Counted from the first letter of the stretch, positions 10,901 through 14,427 are shown. The stretch: 14,427 nt of DNA from Baffinella frigidus (GCA_026770585.1 MU648227.1:1-14427), one strand, 5' to 3'. The notes: generated from the letters alone by a model not told the origin. Made by a program: numbers and translations.

Positions 10901-11509
10901 GACAGCAGTATGACCCCCATGGTGAGTGAACTCCGCGAGGCGAATCGTGAGCTCTCCGAGTCCCTGGCAACTCTGACGACCCGTATGGACAACATCACTT
11001 CTTCACGGCACCGTGACTCGCACGAGGAACGCCTCCTTGATGTGGTGTTGGACAACGCACGCGCGCACGCCGCACCGGCTCTGCACAACTCCTCAACTGC
11101 CGGAGCTGCCGCGGCCGCTGGTCGCCCTGCCCCCGCCCCTAATCGGACGGTGGAACCCGGGGCCGACTCCGAAACTCGAACAACACAGAACGAATTCCAC
11201 CACGCTCCGTTAACCGAGGTTCAACGCCTACGCGCAAGCGAGTCAAACCTACAGCACGCACTCGACATGGCCAACGCGCGGGCTCGTGACAACGCCAGCT
11301 TGCCACCACCGGCACCACGTCACGAACCCGCTCAACGTACCATGATGGGCGGTTTTGCTTTCACGGGCCACGGAGGAGAGCTGCCCTCTCCAAACCTCTT
11401 GGCGGGTTCCACAACCCCGGACTCGGTTATTGGGGCTGGCTCCACCCATTACCACACCGGTGTGGCGACGCCTATCCTCTTCACGGGCTCTTCCGAAGCG
11501 GCCTCGTAA
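1880..11509 (+). CDS. Upstream polyprotein segment 2: giant multidomain protein with repeated modules, zinc fingers and coiled coil
   Basis: It has 3,209 sense codons, same frame as the segments before and after it, and ends at TAA 11507-11509. TTG at 1913 is only a nominal start. The first in-frame ATG is at 2060, after most of module A1, so independent initiation would discard a conserved domain. Order: rest of A1, B1 (2165-2260), Ser/Thr/Pro linker, A2 (2900-3298), B2 (3404-3535), a basic NLS-like patch (3626-3673), B3 (3926-4038), a charged helical region (4139-4660), a C-type domain (4730-5190), B4 (5381-5500), an A-like remnant (about 5560-5750), an Arg/Ser/Pro-rich linker, A3 (7268-7650), B5 (7748-7888), a second C-type domain (8000-8430), a low-complexity linker, two zinc fingers (9443-9508, 9911-10045), a Gly/Ala/Ser linker and a coiled coil (10552-11060). 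I recognise no named family. An extended Gag or structural precursor is the most economical reading, by inference from position upstream of gag and protease. Confidence 0.7.
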   Translation, partial: HGTLRTVQGSVLHLQPAYDAPVRGISAGDLIHLKRCVSPLDTSQRDPPDTYTGARIVANWMEIHPQWVAWAATTGADEGTPASLADVPRFDRPVTMRLRLAGISEWEHQERIRFHPPGSEERLASFLIPTPCTNPSSGPPAFCPPSWMRIADPLLAGDDTSVPPVPVNIRSRILRYPVAALAHPASAATGSAAIDAAPTPSSSAAGPQSLPTPDVPSGDTTMVDTSTTSSSLTHAERLSRRLPPIPRVASSTTLEATLPLNTGATPLSGKGHAYGSGGKAPSTDPSTTPLRATGASPSRAATRDFAREGAPSMNPPETRPTSPPPADQASGSEEASDPKPLYTIDLDPRCGVGSRFSHQVLRDHIIHTPNPLQHSRMSDDYCQLQLGSFAGDSLGVYYTADQDPGTVTRLSINDLLASDEARITGGTPDGPHWRGSLTFESGAQLPLRPARAEDYPGPIDLSAFRCVDIYEHKDCNMVDSHVIQTKWTSPDPDWAALADDLKSSSDLAPFSTEVRSRLRDAGITAADHFSHLRRRDWLNVSPESFPIVKLGHPIPTASAVGVATSSSSLLLRDSDGGSASSSKRSRRGGSQTAGPAKRLQFDRSSLEPETHGVTAPLLNRSPAPVADQDGADITYNALGNRTDSAAGSDHVNMEDDDDELPTLDELRSTDYLSRCHPVAALEPFPADIRSRLMAQDEHDFMIEYSRGRTSQRVLQDYTVLIDGKAWHWQSVRPGEVGSEEHLNATSADMVFLQPSDRNVDLQCQRLQSTIRRVIDDLHNAMKHLETNDALLGIPAVFRAYQTRQAAQLHRQMDSADWIRKFLELLHDEGRPDAVSFPYARASLRLKLMRPDIPEGTRNQQGFREWARKPNGMFYTEAERQDHVRHLCRRQARADSQRLAKANGEVNYVFDWKSVRELSCVNTLEHFIAYNKTQCEYYGMAAPLSTTPEHLREVPGYLSININEEQLVLHGVWYCQSYTDNVIVVAHLVVATNWWIDRLSGFLVGPTEGAKYHLTEFTDDHAVGLEYAVHDQHYVWVLNVKRGVNMGTTRSNELLVPQPPLSTGVWGGATFPILGENLSVNLRLRAVASDLTTSDILAFLKTHTQPSTRELPYQALAGFLEQPSVRTVDPQSVQDREALAIACTRPDVSLDDEEARLWSIRHPSVWRSSPETMAWCQHYNLDPLGCAQRARGTAILPNLNTPEMFRVTAENPENRQSTHQIDAALSGDLNAYLDNNLAVHLGLFVTTRPTPLMLLTEAIVNGQPETVWTIHGTAKITISRPHVRTTTYTCLVFEKGRTRGHGPPLFLPEPPIEDIRRREPVQDRRARQPVNARLGERPPAAVRGDRRVDRRAGAAEPRDQRPDVDPPRGRRDVTLAPAVDSDDTDTFKLLPSSVRTATVWSTPLPPVWTTLSGPAEFAKAFTCTPCGKVQVPHESPSVAEPLHTPVHSPRVPDVAATPQYIPVANPVPPTRRRPHGRRASRGVRTNESWATSALHSLGALLGSAFMRPSAYLWWGLRSTLTRSWATIFCITSRRWSQPRGSISHRSPFASHRHRTGPMFPPSQAPASARDTGSDRTAGPFSPHVRSRDDLSTPSRYLRTANDDRPFHVLHSMRDGHFLSSEDLLPYFPGAHARRHSPLARSRFPSPPLTHAAVRHERPLSNVEHYREVFDDRDVRPRVVQQQPRRSALRRPSTAERFARARVVSAAEQSVLFMRQPREDEQRSAQPRHRDSRHQTRQTTLDANEEVGSGNRPRPASLPSERIGPSPTRLCRQNTAATTSPAMAAELTPSGYAPVPCPSIRLSKTITGLSRLNADCEHLVENLRTWEMEDLQLPELDDDLRWVRLCVRTSPGEVWSIFARYSPTSRFPDNVLCSRHALARDAIICTMDLQPTIHLNGCVFALESRPYEEGTALFLRFPLEQGTSEFRHLPPDATISRERQATFLPSSHALNYATLDHDSAPRILREAGISNEAMSRWVSSHLPGASDDGMARWKLMALAHVREHWHLPTVDLLLYDTASDEDEPPDTPGYFATKRHVTSLDRVWRYPRVQVHIASQPGTAPNPGLESTSYVNASIDIMAPFPLMSRSFALRTQIDLRALDTVDAGFLFELRPGLGRMHQLGSPPHRTRYWGLGFTTVRCNFGGISAAHWVSVRIMVFEDRALDRRSCVDVVFHRTLLEELSHNFVPKMCSDPMSRSFARSTGYDSHMTLVAADSPTLVNPGSLPTPPASTEEQAPPPGGARSDDDPSSGRRRWCAQRRPGWPHKVNYGRGAPPTNRCLGPCAPEKKGGRPNRMVLKAPHRCQPKPPARWVTPRRGLLPRTLQQTSKRSAAWPKSCRSRRCPRSAPHCHESSTLLQEALLGGSWLPPFATRLHVWILETTNATHGVRTRSSSRGTSRSHSRDDLPTDRHGDSAPVTNLRNSRRVDRPRSLSTGTVDRFIPTADGRPSAASAGTEAMPPTRLPSDQGTPAVHNAPLDVPSETISAVDVISSRAPPGGAGDPDRDDKDPDGDDPDDHDDGPTVPARCRHCGLVVAVVNGSWAAHNRVCPTLLLVTSTLADPVDEAGANTTLTGAGGASPSSPGLLGVTYEPDEMSLTAAAFHAKAQASAVKPEVSPHATPLDADLPGPPAALFTPLSQSVEWQSLPAQRAMDSSSFALSPDTSLGLLSAVEPGPQSTTLPAPCNLCHGTIRTPTSGAFSANDCACRPCPWCAHQQAITTWSDHYHSCPARPRTPDTRRARDPSQVTTTTGPPTRILPRPADRPTGTPGTWPTQRELQTTLPAPTSQTVSFGGTLDPASQTRPEPGDGSFMSGGTMPLVDASQTLSPSNDSLQSFGDQGTASSGTGGAAHPAIGGVVEAAQATGGGAGSGPVHTPSSGSAYSAGSGHNAPLLLPIPDARALAERISQGHRDSAAWQLRADKEVARSRQAAASTSNAIAAVVGDLRTVNATAATTATILQQLLAETKEMRSETTTRATLMEDRLTIMQVATTSAIESSENTLHARLTPMVTQLLDSSMTPMVSELREANRELSESLATLTTRMDNITSSRHRDSHEERLLDVVLDNARAHAAPALHNSSTAGAAAAAGRPAPAPNRTVEPGADSETRTTQNEFHHAPLTEVQRLRASESNLQHALDMANARARDNASLPPPAPRHEPAQRTMMGGFAFTGHGGELPSPNLLAGSTTPDSVIGAGSTHYHTGVATPILFTGSSEAAS
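2165..2260 (+). other. Repeated helical domain, module B copy 1
   Basis: It contains MRLRLAGISEWEHQERIRF and then a Ser-Glu-Glu helix. It matches B2 (RLRDAGITAADHF) and B5 (ILREAGISNEAM) around the LRxAGI core. The layout of a helix, a Gly-Ile turn and further helices is reminiscent of SAM-like folds, but that is only a resemblance. Confidence 0.5.
2261..2899 (+). other. Ser/Thr/Pro/Ala-rich linker
   Basis: This coding linker is dominated by Ser, Thr, Pro and Ala with few hydrophobic clusters, and is probably disordered. It separates the first A-B pair from the second. No domain or RNA feature is visible in it. Confidence 0.6.
2900..3298 (+). other. Repeated domain, module A copy 2 (A2), intact
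   Basis: The clearest copy of module A. Elements are LYTIDLD, SRF, SDDYCQLQLG, LGVYY, INDLLASDEARI, HWRGSLTF, SGAQLPLRPA and FRCVDIY. The Trp of HWRGSL (TGG at 3176-3178) is the position occupied by the TAG in A1. Function unknown. Confidence 0.6.
3404..3535 (+). other. Repeated helical domain, module B copy 2
   Basis: It begins PFSTEVRSRLRDAGITAADH and continues to LNVSPESFPIVKLG. The opening matches B3 (PFPADIRSRL), the AGI core matches B1 and B5, and LNVSPESF matches LNTPEMF in B4. Confidence 0.55.
3626..3673 (+). other. Bipartite basic patch (possible nuclear localisation signal)
   Basis: KRSRRGGSQTAGPAKR sits in a Ser/Gly-rich linker between B2 and B3. Two basic clusters about ten residues apart fit the general form of a bipartite nuclear localisation signal. 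This is inference from composition only. Confidence 0.3.
3926..4038 (+). other. Repeated helical domain, module B copy 3
   Basis: It begins PFPADIRSRLMAQDEHDF, matching the opening PFSTEVRSRL of B2. The AGI core is replaced. It has no module A directly before it; an acidic stretch (3838-3870) precedes it instead. Confidence 0.45.
4139..4660 (+). other. Charged helical region
   Basis: This long amphipathic, Arg/Gln/Leu/Glu-rich stretch (for example RLQSTIRRVIDDLHNAMKHL, then WIRKFLELLHDEG) lacks Pro for long runs and is predicted by eye to be alpha-helical. It could be an oligomerisation or nucleic-acid-binding segment. No family is recognised. Confidence 0.4.
4730..5190 (+). other. Possible repeated beta domain, module C copy 1
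   Basis: It is rich in alternating hydrophobic residues (HGVWYCQS, VIVVAHLVVATNWW, GLEYAVHD, YVWVLNVKRG). The run D-x5-GFL, a Gly/His segment, GLxF/Y and then a hydrophobic VxVxxxxxx strand also occurs at 8147-8350. Similarity is weak and noted by eye only. Confidence 0.3.
5381..5500 (+). other. Repeated helical domain, module B copy 4
   Basis: SSPETMAWCQHYNLDPLGCA leads to LNTPEMFRVT. The second element matches LNVSPESFPIV of B2, with similar spacing from the preceding Leu-containing helix. It is followed by an A-like, weakly matching stretch ending in WTIHGTAKITISRP (to about 5750). Confidence 0.35.
5760..7267 (+). other. Arg/Ser/Pro-rich linker with one hydrophobic segment
   Basis: This is coding throughout in the polyprotein frame, with no stop. 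It starts with an Arg/Asp-rich stretch (5810-6000) and then becomes Pro/Ser/Thr/Arg-rich. A single Cys pair (CTPCGK) lies near 6145. The one clearly hydrophobic part is 6353-6436. Probably mostly disordered; no domain is recognised. Confidence 0.5.
6353..6436 (+). repeat. Possible sixth hydrophobic unit
   Basis: ALHSLGALLGS aligns with ALACLGSLVLS of copy 5 (1124-1243), with a following Trp-containing hydrophobic stretch. It sits upstream of A3-B5, much as copies 1-5 sit upstream of A1-B1. The match is short. Confidence 0.3.
7268..7650 (+). other. Repeated domain, module A copy 3 (A3)
   Basis: Elements are SIRLSKTITGLSRL, LDDDLRWVRL, DNVLCSRHALARDAI and FALES. LSRL and VLC-x2-H-x-L match A1 (LSRL, VLCVHDLL); DDD and FALES match A2 (SDDY, TFES). 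More diverged than the A1/A2 pair. Confidence 0.45.
7417..7435 (+). repeat. Perfect palindrome within coding sequence
   Basis: aacctcccctggggaggtt is 9 bp + 1 + 9 bp, extendable by a G-T and an A-T pair. It lies in module A3 and encodes part of RTSPGEVW. No function is evident. Confidence 0.5.
7748..7888 (+). other. Repeated helical domain, module B copy 5
   Basis: SAPRILREAGISNEAMSRW leads to a Trp/Lys/Met-containing helix. The LRxAGI(S/T) core is shared with B1 and B2. It follows A3 directly, keeping the A-then-B order. Confidence 0.5.
8000..8430 (+). other. Possible repeated beta domain, module C copy 2
   Basis: It has alternating hydrophobic strands, with DAGFLFELRPGLGRMHQLG, then GLGFTTVRC and HWVSVRIMVFED. 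Order and spacing resemble RLSGFLVGPTEG ... GLEYAVHD ... YVWVLNVKRG of the first copy. Identity is low. Confidence 0.3.
8431..9442 (+). other. Low-complexity linker with an uncertain reading frame in its first half
   Basis: The polyprotein frame stays open, but from about 8600 to 9000 it reads as an odd Arg/Pro/Cys/Trp-rich string. The alternative frame at 8608-8877 gives a more ordinary Glu/Ala/Gly/Ser-rich sequence. From about 9020 the polyprotein frame again looks normal, with a Ser/Arg stretch and an Asp-rich tract at 9364-9425 (Asp in about half the positions). Confidence 0.45.
8572..8593 (+). repeat. All-G:C hairpin made of homopolymers
   Basis: GGCCCCCCC, loop TCCT, GGGGGGGCC: a perfect 9-bp stem built from a C7 run (8574-8580) and a G7 run (8585-8591). 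It marks the start of the region where the reading frame looks doubtful, and such runs are prone to sequencing indels. Confidence 0.7.
9443..9508 (+). other. C2HC zinc finger 1
   Basis: CX2CX13HX3C with CRHC at the start and WAAHNRVCP at the end. It shares the W-x2-H-x3-C-P ending with the second finger. Likely zinc-binding; nucleic acid or protein partner unknown. Confidence 0.5.
9911..10045 (+). other. Cys-rich region with C2HC zinc finger 2
   Basis: It has a first Cys pair (CNLC), then CACRPC, then the core CPWC-x11-H-x3-C (9986-10045) ending WSDHYHSCP. The core has the same W-x2-H-x3-C-P ending as finger 1, so the two are probably duplicates. The additional Cys residues could bind a second zinc. 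Confidence 0.5.
10046..10551 (+). other. Pro/Thr then Gly/Ala/Ser-rich linker
   Basis: A Pro/Thr/Arg-rich stretch is followed by a Gly/Ala/Ser-rich one (about 10375-10530). Probably flexible. Nothing else is visible. Confidence 0.5.
10552..11060 (+). other. Coiled-coil region
   Basis: A long Pro-poor stretch of Ala, Leu, Glu, Arg, Thr and Met, with heptad-like hydrophobic spacing (ILQQLLAETKEMRSE, MVSELREANRELSESL). It fits an oligomerising coiled coil near the end of segment 2. A short Pro/Ala linker and a weaker helix (11215-11280) follow. Confidence 0.55.
11507..11509 (+). other. In-frame TAA between segment 2 and the Gag-like segment
   Basis: TAA followed by A. The same frame stays open downstream for 635 codons, with no in-frame ATG until 11720. 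Capsid-like sequence appears to start near 11550, before any in-frame ATG. The gag product therefore needs readthrough, a non-AUG start, or this copy is mutated. Confidence 0.5.
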
Positions 11510-13417
11510 ATCACCACCGCTTTTCAAGGTGGCCGCCCGACTACTTCCGACGTCGGAAAACCATGGGAGGATAAGAATGGTATCCGTAAGTTCACCGGGG
11601 CAAACCGCGGCGTGTCCGACAACGCGGCCACAGGGGTGTGTGCCATTAACTTCCTTAGCTCCGTCGTCGCGTTCCATAGTACCAAGCGTCACGACAACGC
11701 GGAACTGCTCGGGAGAGCGATGCGATCTACCGTCCTCAACCATCTGTCTGACGCGGTCCGTCACGAGATCGAACAATTCGACCACAACGCAGATTGGCCC
11801 GCTTTCGCACTCAACTTCATCCAATCGTGTGGTCCGGTCAACATCCGCGACGGGGTCTGTAACATGATCGCCGAGGTCACCACCGTCACCACTTCACGGA
11901 CTCTAATGCAGAGATCTCGCTCCCTCGTCAACGCGTGGACCACCGCTCAAAACACGTTCTACGGCGTACACCCCGAACTCGACGGACGTGGCCAGAGCAG
12001 ACCCCCGCATCACTGTTCTCCTTTCGTACCCAGACACGAGCAGTTGCACGCTCTGAAACTGCTCGTACAAGGTGCCGACAAGTCTCTCTGGCAGCAATAC
12101 TGCGCGACGACACCTCAACGTACGCAGCGCAACCCTGCTTTGTTGTGGAATTGGACCCTGACGCTCAATTCGGAAGCCCTCGCCCTGACGGTCGCTCCGT
12201 CCACGACTAAGTTACTGGTCGGGGATACCAAGCAACCGTTCATGACCGATGGCCACGTCGTGACGTCCATTCCTCTGGCGGCCGCCAAATCGCTGGACCG
12301 CCAGGCCGGAGCGTACAACCTGATGATCGAGACCAACAAAATCAACCACATCGCGGAACGATCATCACCTGTTCGCAAAGACGTGATGAATTTCTGTCTC
12401 GCAGCAGGAAGCAACCGGGAAGAAATCGAATTCCGCCACGTCAACGGTCAATGCTACTTCTGTGGGGAGGACGTACGAAAGGGTGGCAATATCGTTCACA
12501 CGTACTTGAACTGTGAAAAGCGCTTGGCCAACGAATCGGTAACCCGCGCAAAAATGGAGAAATCCTTCCGCTCCGATGGCCCAAACGTTTCCCACGCCTC
12601 TCAACGCCTCGCAAACGAACGACGTGCTTGGCATCGCAACGAGGGAGACCGCGACCAGAGCTTCTCTCGGACCTCGTCCCGGGAAAGGGGTCCCTGGTAC
12701 GATGCTCCACGTCGGAACGACTACTACCCACCCGAATCGTACTACCCGCGGGACGACGACCGCGGCCGTGGTGACGCCCGCAACGAACCATCCCCGCGTC
12801 GCGGCTACTCTTCCGGCAGAGACGACCAGCGGGGAAACGACAGCAACGGATACCGCGGAAACGAGAACCGAGGCGACTACAACAACCGCCCTGGCGGGGA
12901 GCAACGAAGAGGCTACTCGTCCGGCCGTGACGAGCCACGTGCGGTTGGCAACAACAGTTATCGCGACAACGACAACCGTGATAGTCAACGCGACCAACGA
13001 CAGAGCTCCCGCCCCGCAATCCAGAACCAACGGGGTTCCTACCAACAAGGCGACCGTCCTCCTCCGCGCCAAGGAAACGCCCCACGGCAGGACTACGGTC
13101 CGCGGCATCCGTCTGAACGGTCACAACGGCAACCGTCCACCTCCGAACGATTCGACACCGCCCGCCGTGCCGCAGTATCGGGGGAGGCCAACACCCGAGG
13201 TGGTGACTTCTTCCCCGCACCTCTGGCCTCGGCCATTCGCCCACCAAAGGCCCGGTTCCAGGCAAAGATCAACCACATTGAAACGGCACCGCCACTCGAC
13301 GTGCACGATCTTGACGACGATGCGTCTCAATTCTCCGATCACGGATCCCCAGCCTTCGAAGACGCAACTTCGGAGCCCGACGATCGGGATGCCTGCTCGC
13401 CGGGAAATGGCGTCTGA
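11510..13417 (+). CDS. gag: Gag-like protein: capsid-like region, atypical CCHC-type finger, RG-rich tail
   Basis: 635 codons in the same frame as the upstream segments, ending at TGA 13415-13417. GTG at 11612 is a nominal start only; sequence that looks like the beginning of a capsid (KPWEDKNGIRKFTG) lies upstream of it. Order: helical capsid-like region (about 11550-12400); a Cys/His finger CX2CX11HX4C (12452-12514); a hydrophilic Arg/Gly/Asn/Asp/Tyr-rich tail (about 12640-13170) with a 36-residue repeat; an acidic C-terminus. A Gag assignment rests on the finger and basic tail, on position directly before a retropepsin-like frame, and on the -1 frameshift signal at its 3' end. The capsid fold is inferred, not recognised by a signature. 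It overlaps the protease frame by 136 bases. Confidence 0.65.
   Translation: MTTAFQGGRPTTSDVGKPWEDKNGIRKFTGANRGVSDNAATGVCAINFLSSVVAFHSTKRHDNAELLGRAMRSTVLNHLSDAVRHEIEQFDHNADWPAFALNFIQSCGPVNIRDGVCNMIAEVTTVTTSRTLMQRSRSLVNAWTTAQNTFYGVHPELDGRGQSRPPHHCSPFVPRHEQLHALKLLVQGADKSLWQQYCATTPQRTQRNPALLWNWTLTLNSEALALTVAPSTTKLLVGDTKQPFMTDGHVVTSIPLAAAKSLDRQAGAYNLMIETNKINHIAERSSPVRKDVMNFCLAAGSNREEIEFRHVNGQCYFCGEDVRKGGNIVHTYLNCEKRLANESVTRAKMEKSFRSDGPNVSHASQRLANERRAWHRNEGDRDQSFSRTSSRERGPWYDAPRRNDYYPPESYYPRDDDRGRGDARNEPSPRRGYSSGRDDQRGNDSNGYRGNENRGDYNNRPGGEQRRGYSSGRDEPRAVGNNSYRDNDNRDSQRDQRQSSRPAIQNQRGSYQQGDRPPPRQGNAPRQDYGPRHPSERSQRQPSTSERFDTARRAAVSGEANTRGGDFFPAPLASAIRPPKARFQAKINHIETAPPLDVHDLDDDASQFSDHGSPAFEDATSEPDDRDACSPGNGV
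11563..11574 (+). other. Three-codon mini-ORF in strong Kozak context
   Basis: ACC-ATG-G context with codons ATG GGA GGA TAA, followed two bases later by a second well-placed ATG (11577; A at -3, G at +4). The second ATG opens a 96-codon frame out of phase with gag. They could influence reinitiation after the TAA at 11507, or be chance. Confidence 0.3.
12452..12514 (+). other. Atypical nucleocapsid finger
   Basis: CYFC-x11-H-x4-C. The classic retroviral knuckle is CX2CX4HX4C; here the first loop is seven residues longer, while the HX4C end is kept. Its place between capsid-like and RG-rich parts fits a nucleocapsid. Confidence 0.55.
12797..12940 (+). repeat. RG-rich direct repeat in the Gag tail
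   Basis: RRGYSSGRD occurs at the start of each of two units offset by 108 bases (36 residues; starts 12797 and 12905). Between and around them are Arg-Gly and Asn-Arg-Asp motifs typical of RNA-binding RGG-like tails. Confidence 0.6.
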
Positions 13418-14427
13418 GCTGCTCGAGCAGAGATGACCCGGACCCCCCGCCCGGGCCGTCACAGAATCCTTCTGTGACGGCACATGCGTCAGGCATGCCA
13501 TCTCCCGCAGCTCAACACCGTACTCCTGACTGTCTCGCGCCGATACTCCCGGCGCCCTGCGCCAACCTGATACTTGATGATGCTGTCGTCGCAGAGGTGT
13601 TCACCACGCAATGCCCCCCGGAACCGAAAGTTCATCACAGCTCTCTGCCCCGCAGCATCCTCAACCTCGCGGGTCACTCTTCAACCGCGGTGCCCTTACG
13701 AGTTCTTTGGGATAGTGGCTCGAGCCACTGCGTCCTCTCACCTGGCGCTGCACGCTCCCTGGGTTTCGACGTCCCCGCCAAGGCGTCTGGTACCGGCTCC
13801 ATCACAGTAGCGGATGGGTCCAACAGTGCCGTCTACGGATGGACCCCTTCTGACGTGCGTATTCGACTCCCACACCACGTACTCGACAGTACCGGTCGGG
13901 GCCCGCGCGTTCAGCTGCTTCCAAGCGCCCGTTTCGTGGTGGCTGACATCACCGAGGACGTGATCATGGGTTTCGACTATATCCTACCTCTGCAGGGCGG
14001 TTTCGTCCTTAATGACTCCACCCCCAGTTACAAGATCTCGGTGACCCCCACTACAGGCTCTCCTACAGTGTTAATCCCACTCCTCGGAAGACCCCGAGGC
14101 ACGTGCGAACACTACGTCTTCGACGAGGGGCCTTGTGGACCATCGGTCGAAACGCATTTCTGTGATATCGCCCCCGGCCCTGTCGACTCCGGAGGTATTT
14201 CCACTACGGAGCGTCACGTGCGCCGCAGTGCTACTAAAAATCGCAAGAACGCTGCAGCCCTGACTAACTACGCGCGTGACAATCCTCATATGGTGCACCA
14301 CGTCGAAGTGAGACTTTCCGACCCCATGATGCCGGATGAGTCGCTCTTCGCCAAGACAACCCCGTTGTCGGCAACGCCACCCGCCGCCGCAGTCGACGAT
14401 CCACGCCGGGCCCAGGCTTGGCTTGAT
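13282..14427 (+). CDS. pro: Retropepsin-like aspartic protease (pro), -1 frame, 3'-partial
   Basis: This frame is open from 13282 (after TGA 13279-13281) to the window end, in -1 phase relative to gag. The active site is LWDSGSSHCVLS with the catalytic Asp at 13711-13713. Downstream are a flap-like Gly segment (ITVADGSNSAVYGW, from 13801) and the hydrophobic-Gly motif VIMGFDY (13960-13980), 85 residues after the catalytic Asp, as in LTR-retrotransposon proteases. It would act as a homodimer to cut the polyprotein. Expected expression is by -1 frameshifting at 13402-13408; the first in-frame ATG, 13495, also lies before the active site and could be a start. After about 14040 the sequence is an unrecognised linker. 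No reverse transcriptase motif is reached before the end. Confidence 0.8.
13402..13408 (+). promoter_or_regulatory. -1 ribosomal frameshift slippery site G_GGA_AAT
   Basis: It fits X_XXY_YYZ exactly, in the gag phase (codons GGA AAT), with six bases before the gag TGA. It lies in the only overlap (13282-13417) where a -1 shift can join gag to protease, and no other matching heptamer is in that overlap. G_GGA_AAC, differing only in the last base, is a known gag-pro shift site in some retroviruses. Confidence 0.75.
13419..13430 (+). other. Small stem-loop after the slippery site
   Basis: CTGCTCGAGCAG: a 4-bp stem with a TCGA loop, ten bases after the heptamer. Alone it is weak. A second short stem (CCCGG 13437-13441 with CCGGG 13451-13455) follows, so a compound structure is possible. 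Confidence 0.4.
13455..13481 (+). other. Perfect 11-12 bp stem-loop in the frameshift region
   Basis: GCCGTCACAGA pairs perfectly with TCTGTGACGGC, loop ATCCT (or 12 bp with loop TCC). It begins 46 bases after the heptamer, further than a standard stimulator, but an upstream structure could bring it closer. There is no T-tract after it, so it is not a terminator. A 5-bp stem (CATGC/GCATG, 13483-13497) follows directly. Confidence 0.65.

Noticed and set aside
12365-13265. Minus-strand frames of 247 and 274 codons
   Set aside because: They are opposite the RG-rich Gag tail, and their Val/Ala/Arg-rich composition follows from the complement of Arg/Asn/Asp codons.
12576-13436. 286-codon plus-strand frame overlapping the Gag tail
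   Set aside because: It is extremely Thr/Ala/Arg-rich, as expected for an out-of-frame reading of Arg/Gly/Asn/Asp codons. The gag frame has the finger, the repeats and the phased slippery site.
13455-13481. Rho-independent terminator
   Set aside because: The stem is strong but no T-run follows. It sits inside the open protease frame just after a slippery site, and the window is eukaryotic in character.
1-14427. Long terminal repeats, primer binding site or polypurine tract
   Set aside because: No long direct repeat between the ends and no such tract was seen. Both ends are inside open frames, so these elements must lie outside the window.
1-14427. CRISPR array, tRNA or rRNA genes, bacterial operon
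   Set aside because: No regularly spaced short repeats, no cloverleaf or rRNA-like sequence, and no ribosome binding sites or gene spacing of bacterial type were found.

Overview
The window reads as the internal part of a very large retrotransposon-like polyprotein gene from a eukaryote with a GC-rich, C-ending codon bias and no visible CpG depletion. A protist-type host is my inference; the lineage cannot be fixed from the sequence. Nothing looks bacterial: there are no spaced short genes, no ribosome binding sites, no tRNA or rRNA, and no genes on the minus strand. Only the plus strand is used, and both ends of the coding sequence run off the window. No LTR, primer binding site or polypurine tract was found, so the element continues both ways.

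Layout: one reading frame (codons starting at 2, 5, 8...) is open from base 2 to base 13417, broken only by a TAG at 1877-1879 and a TAA at 11507-11509. Segment 1 (2-1879) carries about five diverged copies of a hydrophobic, hairpin-like unit, then a linker, then the first half of a repeated domain. Segment 2 (1880-11509, 3,209 codons) carries several diverged copies of at least two domain types (called A and B here, with a weaker third type, C), long Ser/Thr/Pro/Arg-rich linkers, two C2HC-type zinc fingers and a C-terminal coiled coil. Segment 3 (11510-13417) is Gag-like: a helical capsid-like region, an unusual CX2CX11HX4C finger and an Arg/Gly/Asn/Asp-rich tail. A -1 overlapping frame (13282 to the end) encodes a retropepsin-like aspartic protease with a DSGS active site. 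Reverse transcriptase would be expected further downstream, outside the window.

How it probably works: Gag-like segment 3 ends at a TGA (13415-13417). Six bases upstream of that stop lies a textbook -1 slippery heptamer, G_GGA_AAT (13402-13408), in the correct phase. A cluster of stem-loops follows, including a perfect 11-12 bp stem at 13455-13481. This is the expected arrangement for making Gag-Pro(-Pol) by ribosomal frameshifting.

The most unusual points are (i) roughly 11.5 kb of open coding sequence in the same frame upstream of gag, where ordinary LTR elements have nothing; (ii) internal duplication of unrecognised domains within it; and (iii) the TAG at 1877, which falls inside one copy of a repeated domain at a position where another copy has Trp (TGG). 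The last point suggests either a recent nonsense change or a readthrough site. I recognise no named family for segments 1 and 2.
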